Shown here: one piece after another, positions 1 to 8,691 of the stretch
Layout of the letters: the number at the start of each line of letters is the position of its first letter
Numbering within the stretch: the first letter of the stretch is position 1
Assembly (NCBI RefSeq): GCF_900638555.1
Contig: NZ_LR134525.1
Span: forward strand, 2,122,099 to 2,186,098
DNA length: 64,000 nucleotides
Reading direction: 5' to 3'
Origin: Neisseria meningitidis
Lineage (GTDB): Bacteria; Pseudomonadota; Gammaproteobacteria; Burkholderiales; Neisseriaceae
Notes under the pieces: model-generated
Told to the model about the DNA's origin: nothing
The model's database searches: none
What the model saw: the letters and a program-made list of their open reading frames with translations, nothing else
Translations under genes and position numbers: made by a program

Positions 1-1709
1 TGGAAACCGAGCTGTCGGGCAACGTCATCGATTTGTGTCCTGTCGGCGCATTGACCAGCAAACCGTTCCGCTTCAACGCGCGTACTTGGGAATTGAACCG
101 CCGCAAATCTGTTTCCGCCCACGATGCTTTGGGCAGCAACCTGATTGTACAAACCAAAGACCATACCGTCCGCCGCGTGTTGCCGCTGGAAAACGAAGCG
201 ATTAACGAATGCTGGCTGTCCGACCGCGACCGTTTTGCCTACGAAGGCCTGTATCACGAAAGCCGTCTGAAAAACCCGAAAATCAAACAGGGCGGCGAGT
301 GGATGGACGTGGATTGGAAAACCGCATTGGAATATGTCCGCAGCGCGATTGAATGTATCGCCAAAGACGGCAACCAAAACCAAGTCGGCATTTGGGCGAA
401 CCCGATGAATACGGTTGAAGAGCTGTATCTGGCCAAAAAACTTGCCGACGGCTTGGGTGTTAAAAACTTTGCAACCCGTTTGCGTCAACAAGACAAACGT
501 CTTTCAGACGGCATTAAGGGTGCGCAATGGTTGGGACAAAGCATTGAATCTTTGGCTGACAACGATGCCGTATTGGTAGTCGGCGCGAACTTGCGCAAAG
601 AACAGCCGCTCCTGACCGCCCGCCTGCGCCGCGCCGCCAAAGACCGTATGGCATTGAGCGTATTGGCCGGCAGCAAGGAAGAATTGTTTATGCCGCTTCT
701 CTCTCAGGAAGCCGCACATCCCGACGAGTGGGCAGGCCGTCTGAAAAACTTGTCTGCCAATGCGGAACACGCCGTTACCGCCAGCCTGAAAAACGCTGAA
801 AAAGCAGCGGTGATTTTGGGCGCGGAAGTGCAAAACCATCCTGATTACGCCGCGATTTATGCCGCCGTTCAAGAGCTGGCAGATGCGACCGGCGCAGTGC
901 TGGGTATTTTGCCGCAAGCCGCCAACAGCGTTGGTGCGGATGTCTTGGGCGTGAACTCGGGCGAGAGCGTTGCCGAAATGGCAAACGCGCCGAAACAGGC
1001 AGTCTTGCTGCTCAACGTCGAGCCTGAAATCGATACGGTTGACGGTGCAAAAGCCGTGGCTGCGTTGAAACAAGCGAAAAGCGTGATGGCGTTTACGCCG
1101 TTTGTCAGCGAAACGCTGCTGGACGTGTGCGACGTATTGTTGCCGATTGCGCCGTTTACCGAAACCTCGGGCAGCTTCATCAATATGGAAGGCCGTCTGC
1201 AATCTTTCCACGGCGTGGTACAAGGCTTCGGCGATTCGCGTCCGATGTGGAAAGTGTTGCGCGTATTGGGCAACCTGTTTGACCTGAAAGGTTTTGAATA
1301 CCACGATACCGTCGCGATTCTGAAAGACGCGCTGGATGCGGAAAGCCTGCCGTCCAAACTGAACAACCGCGCCGCTTCGACTCAAAAAGATTTTCAGACG
1401 GCATCAAGCCGCCTCGTGCGCGTGGGCGGAGTGGGCATCTATCACACCGATGCTATCGTGCGCCGTTCCGCACCGTTGCAAGAAACCAGCCATGCCGCCG
1501 TGCCTGCTGCGCGTGTAAATCCAAATACATTGGCACGCTTGGGCCTGCAAGACGGACAAACCGCTGTCGCCAAACAAAACGGCGCAAGCGTATCGGTTGC
1601 CGTCAAAGCCGATGCCGGTTTGCCTGAAAACGTGGTGCATTTGCCGCTGCATACCGAAAATGCCGCGCTGGGTGCGTTGATGGACACTATTGAACTGGCG
1701 GGAGCTTGA
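1..1709 (+). CDS. nuoG: NADH-quinone oxidoreductase subunit G, 5'-truncated by window edge
   Basis: This is the C-terminal part of NuoG, the large peripheral-arm subunit of respiratory complex I, which carries iron-sulfur clusters and a degenerate molybdopterin-oxidoreductase domain. The reading frame is open from base 3, so the true start lies upstream. The first residues include the cluster ligand context [15 protein letters not shown], followed by about 560 residues of the molybdopterin-like fold. Two in-frame DUS (near 503-514 and 1392-1403) encode the peptides SDGI and FQTA. The gene ends at TGA 1707-1709, three bases before nuoH, so the two are almost certainly co-transcribed. Identity rests on sequence recognition and on the order nuoG-H-I-J-K-L-M-N. 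Confidence 0.93.
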   Translation, partial: ETELSGNVIDLCPVGALTSKPFRFNARTWELNRRKSVSAHDALGSNLIVQTKDHTVRRVLPLENEAINECWLSDRDRFAYEGLYHESRLKNPKIKQGGEWMDVDWKTALEYVRSAIECIAKDGNQNQVGIWANPMNTVEELYLAKKLADGLGVKNFATRLRQQDKRLSDGIKGAQWLGQSIESLADNDAVLVVGANLRKEQPLLTARLRRAAKDRMALSVLAGSKEELFMPLLSQEAAHPDEWAGRLKNLSANAEHAVTASLKNAEKAAVILGAEVQNHPDYAAIYAAVQELADATGAVLGILPQAANSVGADVLGVNSGESVAEMANAPKQAVLLLNVEPEIDTVDGAKAVAALKQAKSVMAFTPFVSETLLDVCDVLLPIAPFTETSGSFINMEGRLQSFHGVVQGFGDSRPMWKVLRVLGNLFDLKGFEYHDTVAILKDALDAESLPSKLNNRAASTQKDFQTASSRLVRVGGVGIYHTDAIVRRSAPLQETSHAAVPAARVNPNTLARLGLQDGQTAVAKQNGASVSVAVKADAGLPENVVHLPLHTENAALGALMDTIELAGA

Positions 1710-1711
1710 TC

Positions 1712-2788
1712 ATGCAAGAATGGTTCCAAAACCTCTTTGCCGCAACGCTCGGTCTGGGCGATTTGGGTATTACTGTAGGCTTGGTGGTATCCGTCATCGT
1801 CAAAATTGTGATTATCCTGATTCCGCTGATTCTGACCGTCGCCTACCTGACTTATTTTGAACGTAAAGTCATCGGCTTCATGCAGCTTCGCGTCGGTCCG
1901 AACGTAACCGGTCCGTGGGGTCTGATTCAGCCGTTTGCCGACGTGTTCAAACTCTTGTTTAAAGAAGTAACCCGTCCGAGGCTGTCAAACAAAGCCCTGT
2001 TCTACATTGGTCCGATTATGTCGCTCGCCCCGTCTTTTGCGGCGTGGGCGGTGATTCCGTTTAACGAAGAATGGGTGCTGACCAACATCAATATCGGTCT
2101 TTTGTACATCCTGATGATTACCTCGCTGTCGGTTTACGGCGTGATCATCGCGGGCTGGGCTTCCAACTCCAAATATTCGTTTTTGGGCGCAATGCGTGCT
2201 TCCGCACAAAGCATTTCCTACGAGATTGCCATGAGTGCCGCGCTGGTGTGTGTCGTGATGGTATCGGGCAGCATGAACTTCTCCGACATCGTTGCCGCAC
2301 AAGCCAAAGGTATTGCCGGCGGTTCGGTATTCTCTTGGAACTGGCTGCCGCTCTTCCCCATCTTTATCGTCTATCTGATTTCCGCCGTTGCCGAAACCAA
2401 CCGCGCGCCGTTTGACGTGGCAGAGGGTGAGTCTGAAATCGTTGCCGGACACCACGTCGAATACTCCGGCTTCGCATTCGCACTGTTCTTCCTTGCTGAA
2501 TACATTTTCATGATTCTGATTTCCGCGCTGACATCGTTGATGTTCCTCGGTGGTTGGTTGTCTCCGTTCCCACAAAGCTGGGGCTTTATCGGCACGCCTT
2601 CCGCATTCTGGATGTTCGTGAAAATGGCGGCGGTGTTGTACTGGTATCTGTGGATCCGCGCAACTTTCCCACGCTACCGTTACGACCAAATCATGCGTTT
2701 GGGCTGGAAAGTGCTGATTCCGATCGGCTTCGCCTACATCGTGATTTTGGGTCTGTGGATGATTTCACCGCTGAATTTGTGGAAATAA
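1712..2788 (+). CDS. nuoH: NADH-quinone oxidoreductase subunit H
   Basis: NuoH is the membrane subunit that joins the peripheral arm of complex I to the proton-pumping arm and forms part of the quinone pocket. The 358-residue protein is strongly hydrophobic. It contains the family segments [18 protein letters not shown] near the N-terminus and [18 protein letters not shown] in the middle. I chose ATG 1712 because GGAGC sits 6 bases upstream; an in-frame TTG at 1706 has no spacing for a ribosome binding site. It lies directly behind nuoG. An inverted pair of AGGTCGTCTGAA-type DUS follows the stop codon. Confidence 0.96.
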   Translation: MQEWFQNLFAATLGLGDLGITVGLVVSVIVKIVIILIPLILTVAYLTYFERKVIGFMQLRVGPNVTGPWGLIQPFADVFKLLFKEVTRPRLSNKALFYIGPIMSLAPSFAAWAVIPFNEEWVLTNINIGLLYILMITSLSVYGVIIAGWASNSKYSFLGAMRASAQSISYEIAMSAALVCVVMVSGSMNFSDIVAAQAKGIAGGSVFSWNWLPLFPIFIVYLISAVAETNRAPFDVAEGESEIVAGHHVEYSGFAFALFFLAEYIFMILISALTSLMFLGGWLSPFPQSWGFIGTPSAFWMFVKMAAVLYWYLWIRATFPRYRYDQIMRLGWKVLIPIGFAYIVILGLWMISPLNLWK

Positions 2789-2820
2789 GTTTCAGACGAC
2801 GTATCAAGGTCGTCTGAAAA
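2789..2820 (+). terminator. Inverted pair of AGGTCGTCTGAA-type uptake sequences after nuoH
   Basis: TTTCAGACGAC (2790-2800) and GTCGTCTGAAA (2809-2819) form an 11-bp stem. The repeat is the AGGTCGTCTGAA variant and not the canonical ATGCCGTCTGAA. The hairpin could weaken transcription between nuoH and nuoI, but nuoI must be expressed, so full termination is unlikely. Confidence 0.6.
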
Positions 2821-2867
2821 CGCAGTTTTGAATATTTAACAGAATCCCTGTTTTGAGGGAACATAAT

Positions 2868-3347
2868 ATGGCTAATTTAGTAAAAACCTTTCTGCTTGGC
2901 GAATTGGTAAAAGGTATGGGCGTAACGCTCAAAAACTTTTTTGCCCGCAAAGACACGATTTATTTTCCCGAAGAGAAAACGCCGCAATCCGTGCGTTTCC
3001 GCGGTCTGCACGCGCAACGCCGTTATCCAAACGGCGAGGAACGCTGCATCGCGTGTAAATTGTGTGAAGCCGTTTGCCCCGCAATGGCGATCAACATCGA
3101 ATCGGAAGAACGCGAAGACGGCACGCGCCGCACCAAGCGTTACGACATCGACCTGACCAAGTGCATCTTCTGCGGTTTCTGCGAAGAAGCCTGCCCGACC
3201 GATGCGATTGTGGAAACCCATATTTTTGAATACCACGGCGAGAAAAAAGGCGACTTGCACATGACCAAGCCGATTCTTTTGGCCATTGGCGACAAATACG
3301 AAGCTGAAATCGCCAAACGCAAAGCCGCTGACGCGCCGTATCGTTAA
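2868..3347 (+). CDS. nuoI: NADH-quinone oxidoreductase subunit I (2x[4Fe-4S])
   Basis: NuoI is the ferredoxin-like subunit that carries clusters N6a and N6b and passes electrons towards quinone. The 159-residue protein shows two cysteine motifs of the CxxCxxCxxxCP type: [12 protein letters not shown] and [15 protein letters not shown] 2868 is chosen because GAGGGA lies about 7 bases upstream. The gene follows nuoH after an 80-bp gap with a DUS hairpin. An AT-rich accessory gene starts 30 bp after its stop. Confidence 0.97.
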
Positions 3348-3377
3348 TGCTTTGGGGCTTCTTGGAAGGTTTTAAAT

Positions 3378-4085
3378 ATGGAAGGACTGATTAATGCATT
3401 GAAATATTTAGCCGAACATGAGCCAATAGATAATTTTGAAGAAATTAGAACTAGAAATAGTCCGATTGAGTTGCCAAGTGGATTAAGTAATTTTGAACAA
3501 AATATTTTTTTAAAAGAAAATTTATCCCCAAAATTACAAAATGATGATAGCTTGAAGACGCATTATTGGATTATCCGTGAATGGGGTGGGATTAAAAGTT
3601 TTAAACAATCTGCTGAAAATAGCCAGCTTATTCGTCAATTTTTATCGGAACTTAATTCGGGAAAATTGAGTAGTGGTTTGTTGAAAATTTCATCATTATC
3701 TAAATTGGCTTCTTTTATAGATTGTGAGCGATTCGCCATTTATGATTCACGCGCTATTTTTTCGTTGAATTGGTTGTTGTTTAAATTTACAAATGCAGAT
3801 TTGTTTTTTCAGCCACAAGGTAGAAATAGGGAACTAGAAATCCGAAATATGAACGTATTGTTTCATTTTTCTGATATCAAACCGAATTATCGGAAACCAG
3901 ACGTTTCGTTTCATCAATATTGTGGATTGTTACAAGATTTGGCGAAACAAGTTTATGGTAAACAAGCAAAACCGTATCACATAGAAATGTTGTTATTCAA
4001 AATTGCGACAACGTGGATTTGTGCGGATATGGATCAACTGATTAAGTTTGATTGTTTGCGTAACCAGGATTTTCAGACTGCTTGA
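3378..4085 (+). CDS. Unrecognised AT-rich accessory protein inserted in nuo operon
   Basis: The 235-residue product is not a complex I subunit. Start ATG 3378 has GGAAGG about 8 bases upstream. The protein has no signal peptide or clear membrane segment. A central segment reading CERFAIYDSRAIFSLNWL faintly recalls HhH/OGG-like DNA glycosylase-fold families; this is only a resemblance from memory. Base composition is clearly lower in G+C than the flanking nuo genes, which suggests acquisition by transfer. It sits in the same orientation between nuoI and nuoJ, so it is probably read from the nuo promoter. Function is unknown. Confidence 0.8.
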   Translation: MEGLINALKYLAEHEPIDNFEEIRTRNSPIELPSGLSNFEQNIFLKENLSPKLQNDDSLKTHYWIIREWGGIKSFKQSAENSQLIRQFLSELNSGKLSSGLLKISSLSKLASFIDCERFAIYDSRAIFSLNWLLFKFTNADLFFQPQGRNRELEIRNMNVLFHFSDIKPNYRKPDVSFHQYCGLLQDLAKQVYGKQAKPYHIEMLLFKIATTWICADMDQLIKFDCLRNQDFQTA

Positions 4086-4120
4086 AACCATATTTTTGAT
4101 TAATAAAGAAAGCATAGACT

Positions 4121-4792
4121 ATGACTTTCCAACTGATTTTATTTTATATTTTTGCAGTGATAATTCTTTATGGCGCGATCAAAACCGTCACCGCTAAAAA
4201 TCCTGTTCACGCCGCTTTGCATCTGGTGTTGACCTTCTGCGTGAGCGCGATGCTTTGGATGCTGATGCAGGCTGAGTTTTTGGGCGTGACGCTGGTGGTG
4301 GTTTACGTCGGCGCCGTGATGGTGTTGTTCCTGTTCGTCGTGATGATGTTGAACATCGACATTGAAGAAATGCGTGCCGGTTTCTGGCGGCACGCGCCTG
4401 TTGCCGGTGTGGTCGGCACATTGTTGGCAGTTGCCCTGATTCTGATTCTGGTCAATCCGAAAACCGACCTTGCCGCATTTGGGCTGATGAAAGACATTCC
4501 CGCCGATTACAACAATATCCGCGATTTGGGCAGCCGTATTTATACCGATTATCTGCTGCCGTTTGAATTGGCGGCGGTATTGCTGCTGTTGGGTATGGTG
4601 GCCGCGATTGCGCTGGTTCACCGTAAAACGGTTAATCCGAAACGTATGGATCCTGCCGACCAAGTTAAAGTACGCGCCGACCAAGGCCGTATGCGCTTGG
4701 TGAAAATGGAAGCCGTGAAACCGCAAACCGAATCTGCCGAAGAAAGCGAAGTTTCAGACGACCTCAAGCCGAAAGAGGAGGGCAAAGCATGA
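4121..4792 (+). CDS. nuoJ: NADH-quinone oxidoreductase subunit J
   Basis: NuoJ is a membrane subunit of complex I. The 223-residue protein has about five hydrophobic helices, with the conserved stretch [17 protein letters not shown] in helix 3 and HRKTVNPKR after the last helix. A charged C-terminal tail of about 45 residues rich in E and K follows. That tail contains an in-frame TTCAGACGACCT uptake-sequence variant near 4754. The last four bases overlap the start of nuoK (ATGA), which implies translational coupling. Confidence 0.95.
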
Positions 4793-5094
4793 TTACCTTG
4801 ACGCATTATCTGGTATTGGGTGCGCTCCTGTTCGGTATCAGCGCGATGGGTATCTTTATGAACCGCAAAAACGTGCTGGTCTTGCTGATGTCCATCGAGC
4901 TGATGCTTTTGGCAGTGAACTTCAACTTTATCGCCTTTTCGCAACATTTGGGCGATACTGCCGGACAAATTTTCGTATTTTTCGTACTGACCGTTGCTGC
5001 TGCCGAATCTGCCATCGGTTTGGCGATTATGGTGCTGGTGTACCGCAACCGACAAACGATTAACGTTGCCGATTTGGACGAGTTGAAAGGGTAA
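4789..5094 (+). CDS. nuoK: NADH-quinone oxidoreductase subunit K
   Basis: NuoK is a small three-helix membrane subunit of complex I, related to MrpC antiporter subunits. The 101-residue length is typical. The motif [16 protein letters not shown] carries the conserved helix-2 glutamate, and [19 protein letters not shown] contains the helix-3 glutamate. The start codon overlaps the nuoJ stop (ATGA). The Fic gene follows 63 bp downstream. Confidence 0.96.
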
Positions 5095-5157
5095 AGGTAG
5101 GTTGGGTCGAGACCTGACAAGACACCGATGCCGTCTGAAAACCCGATAGGAAAAACG

Positions 5158-5703
5158 ATGAAATCCATAGACGAACAAAGCCTGCATAATGCCCGCCGCC
5201 TGTTTGAAAGCGGCGACATCGACCGTATCGAAGTCGGTACCACCGCGGGCCTGCAACAGATTCACCGTTACCTGTTCGGCGGCTTATATGATTTTGCGGG
5301 TCAAATCAGGGAAGACAACATTTCCAAAGGCGGTTTTCGTTTTGCCAACGCCATGTATTTAAAAGAGGCTTTGGTTAAAATCGAGCAGATGCCCGAGCGG
5401 ACTTTTGAAGAAATCATCGCCAAATATGTTGAAATGAACATTGCCCATCCGTTTTTGGAGGGTAATGGCAGAAGTACCCGCATCTGGCTGGATTTGGTGC
5501 TGAAGAAAAACCTGAAAAAAGTCGTGAACTGGCAAAATGTAAGCAAAACCCTGTATTTGCAGGCGATGGAACGCAGCCCCGTCAACGATTTAGAACTGCG
5601 CTTTTTGTTAAAGGACAACCTGACCGACGATGTGGACAACCGTGAAATCATCTTTAAAGGTATCGAGCAGTCGTATTATTACGAAGGGTATGAAAAAGGC
5701 TGA
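5158..5703 (+). CDS. fic: Class III Fic-domain AMP-transferase (NmFic-like)
   Basis: Fic proteins transfer AMP from ATP to target proteins. The Fic motif [12 protein letters not shown] is intact. The C-terminal helix carries SYYYEG, which matches the class III (S/T)xxxE(G/N) self-inhibitory motif. In the 191-residue numbering that starts at ATG 5128 these are H107 and E186, the residues I recall for the N. meningitidis NmFic structure. I prefer ATG 5158 because AGGA lies 7 bases upstream; ATG 5128 is simply the first codon of a DUS. In this family activity is controlled by self-inhibition, oligomerisation and automodification. The gene is a passenger between nuoK and nuoL, and its targets cannot be read from sequence. 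Confidence 0.93.
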   Translation: MKSIDEQSLHNARRLFESGDIDRIEVGTTAGLQQIHRYLFGGLYDFAGQIREDNISKGGFRFANAMYLKEALVKIEQMPERTFEEIIAKYVEMNIAHPFLEGNGRSTRIWLDLVLKKNLKKVVNWQNVSKTLYLQAMERSPVNDLELRFLLKDNLTDDVDNREIIFKGIEQSYYYEGYEKG

Positions 5704-5744
5704 AGGTCGTCTGAAAAGCGATTTCAGACTGTTTCAGACGACCT
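5704..5744 (+). terminator. Inverted AGGTCGTCTGAA-type uptake sequences after fic
   Basis: AGGTCGTCTGAA (5704-5715) and its complement TTCAGACGACCT (5733-5744) form a 12-bp stem right after the fic stop codon. A half copy, TTTCAGAC, lies in the loop. This is the same non-canonical dialect as after nuoH and nuoL. Confidence 0.6.
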
Positions 5745-5826
5745 GATTTGGTAGGTGATCAGACGGGAGCGGATGAGAAAAGAAATTCTGGGTAAGAATA
5801 ATCCGGTCTGAAATATTGGAAGAAGA

Positions 5827-6168
5827 ATGATGGATAAAAATCAGTTAGAACAAGAATTTCATAAAGCCATGTTAAATATTTATCAGGAGGCTTTGAATTT
5901 GCCGCAACCTTACAAGGCGACACGATTTTTACAAATTGTAAATGAATTTGGTGGTAAAGAGGCGGCGGATAAATTATTAAGTACGGGGGAAAAGAAGACT
6001 CAGACCGGTTTTACAGAGCTGATTTTGAGTGGTGGCGGAGTCCACGCCTTGAAATACAGTATGGAATATCTGGTGTTACAAAAGCCGTGGTGTGATTTAT
6101 TTACTGAAGAGCAATTAGCTGTGGCACGCAAACGATTGGAGCGTGTTGGATTTGTTTCTCCGAAGTAA
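5827..6168 (+). CDS. Small conserved hypothetical protein in nuo operon
   Basis: The 113-residue protein has no signal or membrane segment. Its C-terminal half, ending KPWCDLFTEEQLAVARKRLE, resembles a small widespread bacterial family of unknown function whose members end with a similar LF(T)xEEL.xAR.RL pattern; I know no activity for it. GGAAGAAG stands directly upstream of two adjacent ATG codons (5827 and 5830). Base composition is AT-rich compared with nuo genes. It is co-oriented between fic and nuoL and is probably part of the same accessory cargo. Confidence 0.72.
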   Translation: MMDKNQLEQEFHKAMLNIYQEALNLPQPYKATRFLQIVNEFGGKEAADKLLSTGEKKTQTGFTELILSGGGVHALKYSMEYLVLQKPWCDLFTEEQLAVARKRLERVGFVSPK

Positions 6169-6216
6169 TTTTGTACGAAACAAACATAGATTTTTAAATC
6201 AATCGGATTCAATCAA

Positions 6217-8241
6217 ATGAACGACATGACTTTATATCTCATCATCGCCCTCGTGCCTTTGGCAGGCTCGCTGATTGCGGGTTTATTCGGCAACAAAATC
6301 GGACGTGCCGGCGCGCATACGGTTACGATACTCGGTGTGGCGGTGTCCGCCGTGCTGTCGGCTTATGTGCTGTGGGGATTCCTCAATGGCAGCCGTGCCA
6401 AGTTTGACGAGAACGTCTATACCTGGCTGACGATGGGCGGTTTGGATTTCTCCGTCGGCTTCTTGGTCGATACGATGACGGCGATGATGATGGTCGTGGT
6501 AACGGGCGTATCGTTGATGGTGCATATCTACACCATCGGCTATATGCACGATGAAAAAGTCGGCTACCAACGCTTCTTCAGCTATATTTCTTTGTTTACT
6601 TTCAGCATGTTGATGCTGATTATGAGCAACAACTTCATCCAGCTCTTCTTCGGTTGGGAAGCTGTGGGTTTGGTGTCGTATCTCTTGATCGGTTTCTATT
6701 TCAAACGCCCGAGCGCGACATTTGCCAACCTGAAAGCCTTTTTGATCAACCGTGTCGGCGACTTCGGCTTTTTGCTCGGTATCGGCTTGGTGCTTGCCTA
6801 TTTCGGCGGCAGCCTGCGTTATCAGGACGTATTCGCCTATCTGCCCAACGTGCAAAATGCCACCATCCAGCTTTTCCCCGGTGTGGAATGGTCGTTGATT
6901 ACTGTAACCTGTTTGCTCTTGTTTGTCGGTGCAATGGGTAAATCGGCACAATTCCCGCTGCACGTCTGGCTGCCCGATTCGATGGAAGGCCCGACCCCGA
7001 TTTCTGCATTGATTCACGCCGCAACCATGGTTACCGCCGGTTTGTTCATGGTATCGCGTATGTCGCCGATTTATGAGATGAGTAGCACTGCGCTGTCTGT
7101 CATCATGGTGATTGGTGCGATTACCGCCCTGTTTATGGGTTTCTTGGGCGTGATTCAAAACGACATCAAACGTGTGGTTGCGTATTCCACCCTGTCGCAA
7201 CTGGGCTATATGACCGTGGCTCTGGGCGCGTCTGCCTATTCCGTGGCGATGTTCCATGTGATGACCCACGCTTTCTTTAAAGCCTTGCTGTTCTTGGCGG
7301 CGGGCAGCGCGATTATCGGTATGCACCACGACCAAGATATGCGCCACATGGGTAACCTGAAAAAATACATGCCGATTACTTGGCTGACTATGCTGATCGG
7401 CAATTTGTCGCTGATCGGTACGCCGTTCTTCTCCGGCTTCTACTCCAAAGATTCGATTATCGAAGCGGCGAAATACAGCACCCTGCCGGGCAGCGGCTTT
7501 GCCTATTTCGCCGTCCTCGCCAGCGTGTTTGTTACCGCGTTTTACGCGTTCCGCCAATACTTTATGGTGTTCCACGGCGAAGAGAAATGGCGCAGCCTGC
7601 CCGAACACCATTCAGACGGCCACGGCGAAGAACATCACGGTTTGGGTAAAAACGACAATCCGCACGAAAGCCCGTTGGTGGTTACCCTGCCTTTGATTTT
7701 GCTTGCCGTTCCGTCCGTCATCATCGGCTACATCGCCATCGAACCCATGCTTTACGGCGATTTCTTCAAAGACGTGATTTTTGTTAATGCCGATGCGCAT
7801 CCGACCATGCACATTATGAAAGAAGAGTTCCACGGCGCATTGGCGATGGTGTCGCACAGCCTGCATTCGCCCGTTCTCTATCTCGCTATCGCAGGCGTAT
7901 TGAGCGCATGGCTCCTATACGTCAAACTGCCGCACCTGCCTGCGAAAATCGCGCAGGCGTTCCGTCCGGTTTACGTTTTGTTTGAAAACAAATACTACCT
8001 TGATGCCCTGTATTTCAACGTTTTCGCCAAAGGCACACGCGCATTGGGTACCTTCTTCTGGAAAGTCGGCGATACCGCCATTATCGACAACGGTATTGTC
8101 AACGGCTCTGCCAGACTGGTCGGCGCGGTTGCCGCGCAAGTGCGTAAAGTCCAAACAGGCTTTATCTACACCTACGCTGCCGCTATGGTGTTCGGCGTAT
8201 TGGTCTTGCTCGGTATGACCTTCTGGGGATTGTTCAGATAA
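6217..8241 (+). CDS. nuoL: NADH-quinone oxidoreductase subunit L
   Basis: NuoL is the distal antiporter-like proton-pumping subunit of complex I. The 674-residue protein has many hydrophobic helices. It shows the family core MGKSAQFPLHVWLPDSMEGP with the conserved lysine and histidine, SALIHAATMVTAG, and later HAFFKALLFLAAGS. The length and the C-terminal lateral helix region are normal for NuoL. A His-rich loop (HHSDGHGEEHHG) includes a DUS core. An inverted AGGTCGTCTGAA-type pair follows the stop at 8250-8279. Confidence 0.97.
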   Translation: MNDMTLYLIIALVPLAGSLIAGLFGNKIGRAGAHTVTILGVAVSAVLSAYVLWGFLNGSRAKFDENVYTWLTMGGLDFSVGFLVDTMTAMMMVVVTGVSLMVHIYTIGYMHDEKVGYQRFFSYISLFTFSMLMLIMSNNFIQLFFGWEAVGLVSYLLIGFYFKRPSATFANLKAFLINRVGDFGFLLGIGLVLAYFGGSLRYQDVFAYLPNVQNATIQLFPGVEWSLITVTCLLLFVGAMGKSAQFPLHVWLPDSMEGPTPISALIHAATMVTAGLFMVSRMSPIYEMSSTALSVIMVIGAITALFMGFLGVIQNDIKRVVAYSTLSQLGYMTVALGASAYSVAMFHVMTHAFFKALLFLAAGSAIIGMHHDQDMRHMGNLKKYMPITWLTMLIGNLSLIGTPFFSGFYSKDSIIEAAKYSTLPGSGFAYFAVLASVFVTAFYAFRQYFMVFHGEEKWRSLPEHHSDGHGEEHHGLGKNDNPHESPLVVTLPLILLAVPSVIIGYIAIEPMLYGDFFKDVIFVNADAHPTMHIMKEEFHGALAMVSHSLHSPVLYLAIAGVLSAWLLYVKLPHLPAKIAQAFRPVYVLFENKYYLDALYFNVFAKGTRALGTFFWKVGDTAIIDNGIVNGSARLVGAVAAQVRKVQTGFIYTYAAAMVFGVLVLLGMTFWGLFR

Positions 8242-8249
8242 AAATGAGA

Positions 8250-8279
8250 TTTTCAGACGACGTTTAGGTCGTCTGAAAA
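8250..8279 (+). terminator. Inverted AGGTCGTCTGAA-type uptake sequences after nuoL
   Basis: TTTTCAGACGAC (8250-8261) pairs with GTCGTCTGAAAA (8268-8279) in a 12-bp stem followed by a short A run. It is the third hairpin of this DUS variant in the nuo locus. Confidence 0.6.
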
Positions 8280-8296
8280 AAGAAACTTGAGAAACA

Positions 8297-8617
8297 ATGT
8301 CAAACACACAAACCATCCGCTCTGCCGACTTCACCACTTCCCGCGCATGGGGCGCACTCGACATCGCCAATATGAACGGCACCACCGTGCGCCTGCACTG
8401 GACGGACCAGCCCTACAAATGGCACGTCAACGACGGCGAGGAAGTGTTTGCCGTGATGGATGGCGAAGTCGATATGCACTACCGAGAAAACGGCGAAGAA
8501 CACATCGTTCGGTTGAAAAGCGGCGACATCTTCTACGCAGGAATCGGCACGGAACACGTCGCCCACCCGCGCGGCGAAACGCGGATTTTAGTGATTGAGA
8601 AAGAAGGCAGTGTTTAG
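8297..8617 (+). CDS. Small single-domain cupin protein
   Basis: The 106-residue protein is one cupin beta-barrel. Motif 1 is represented by KWHVNDGEEVFAVMDGEVDM and motif 2 by GDIFYAGIGTEHVAHP. Metal ligands of the usual H/E/H type are plausible, although the first motif has one histidine where HxH is common. ATG 8297 has GAGAAACA just upstream. Cupins have very varied roles, so substrate or signal cannot be inferred. It lies between nuoL and the DUF262 gene in the same orientation and is another non-nuo passenger. Confidence 0.85.
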   Translation: MSNTQTIRSADFTTSRAWGALDIANMNGTTVRLHWTDQPYKWHVNDGEEVFAVMDGEVDMHYRENGEEHIVRLKSGDIFYAGIGTEHVAHPRGETRILVIEKEGSV

Positions 8618-8691
8618 GGCGGATACGCATAAGTATTATGTGCTTTTTCAGGTATCCTGAAAATCATAAATCTATCAACGAGACTTTAATC

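Noticed and set aside
504..1385. Long minus-strand open frame of 293 codons opposite nuoG
   Set aside because: It is fully antisense to a clearly conserved nuoG frame and its protein looks like a reverse-frame shadow of GC-skewed codons.
5128..5157. Upstream ATG for the Fic gene
   Set aside because: This ATG is the first base triplet of a DUS and has no ribosome binding site; ATG 5158 has AGGA at good spacing. The published numbering may still use 5128.
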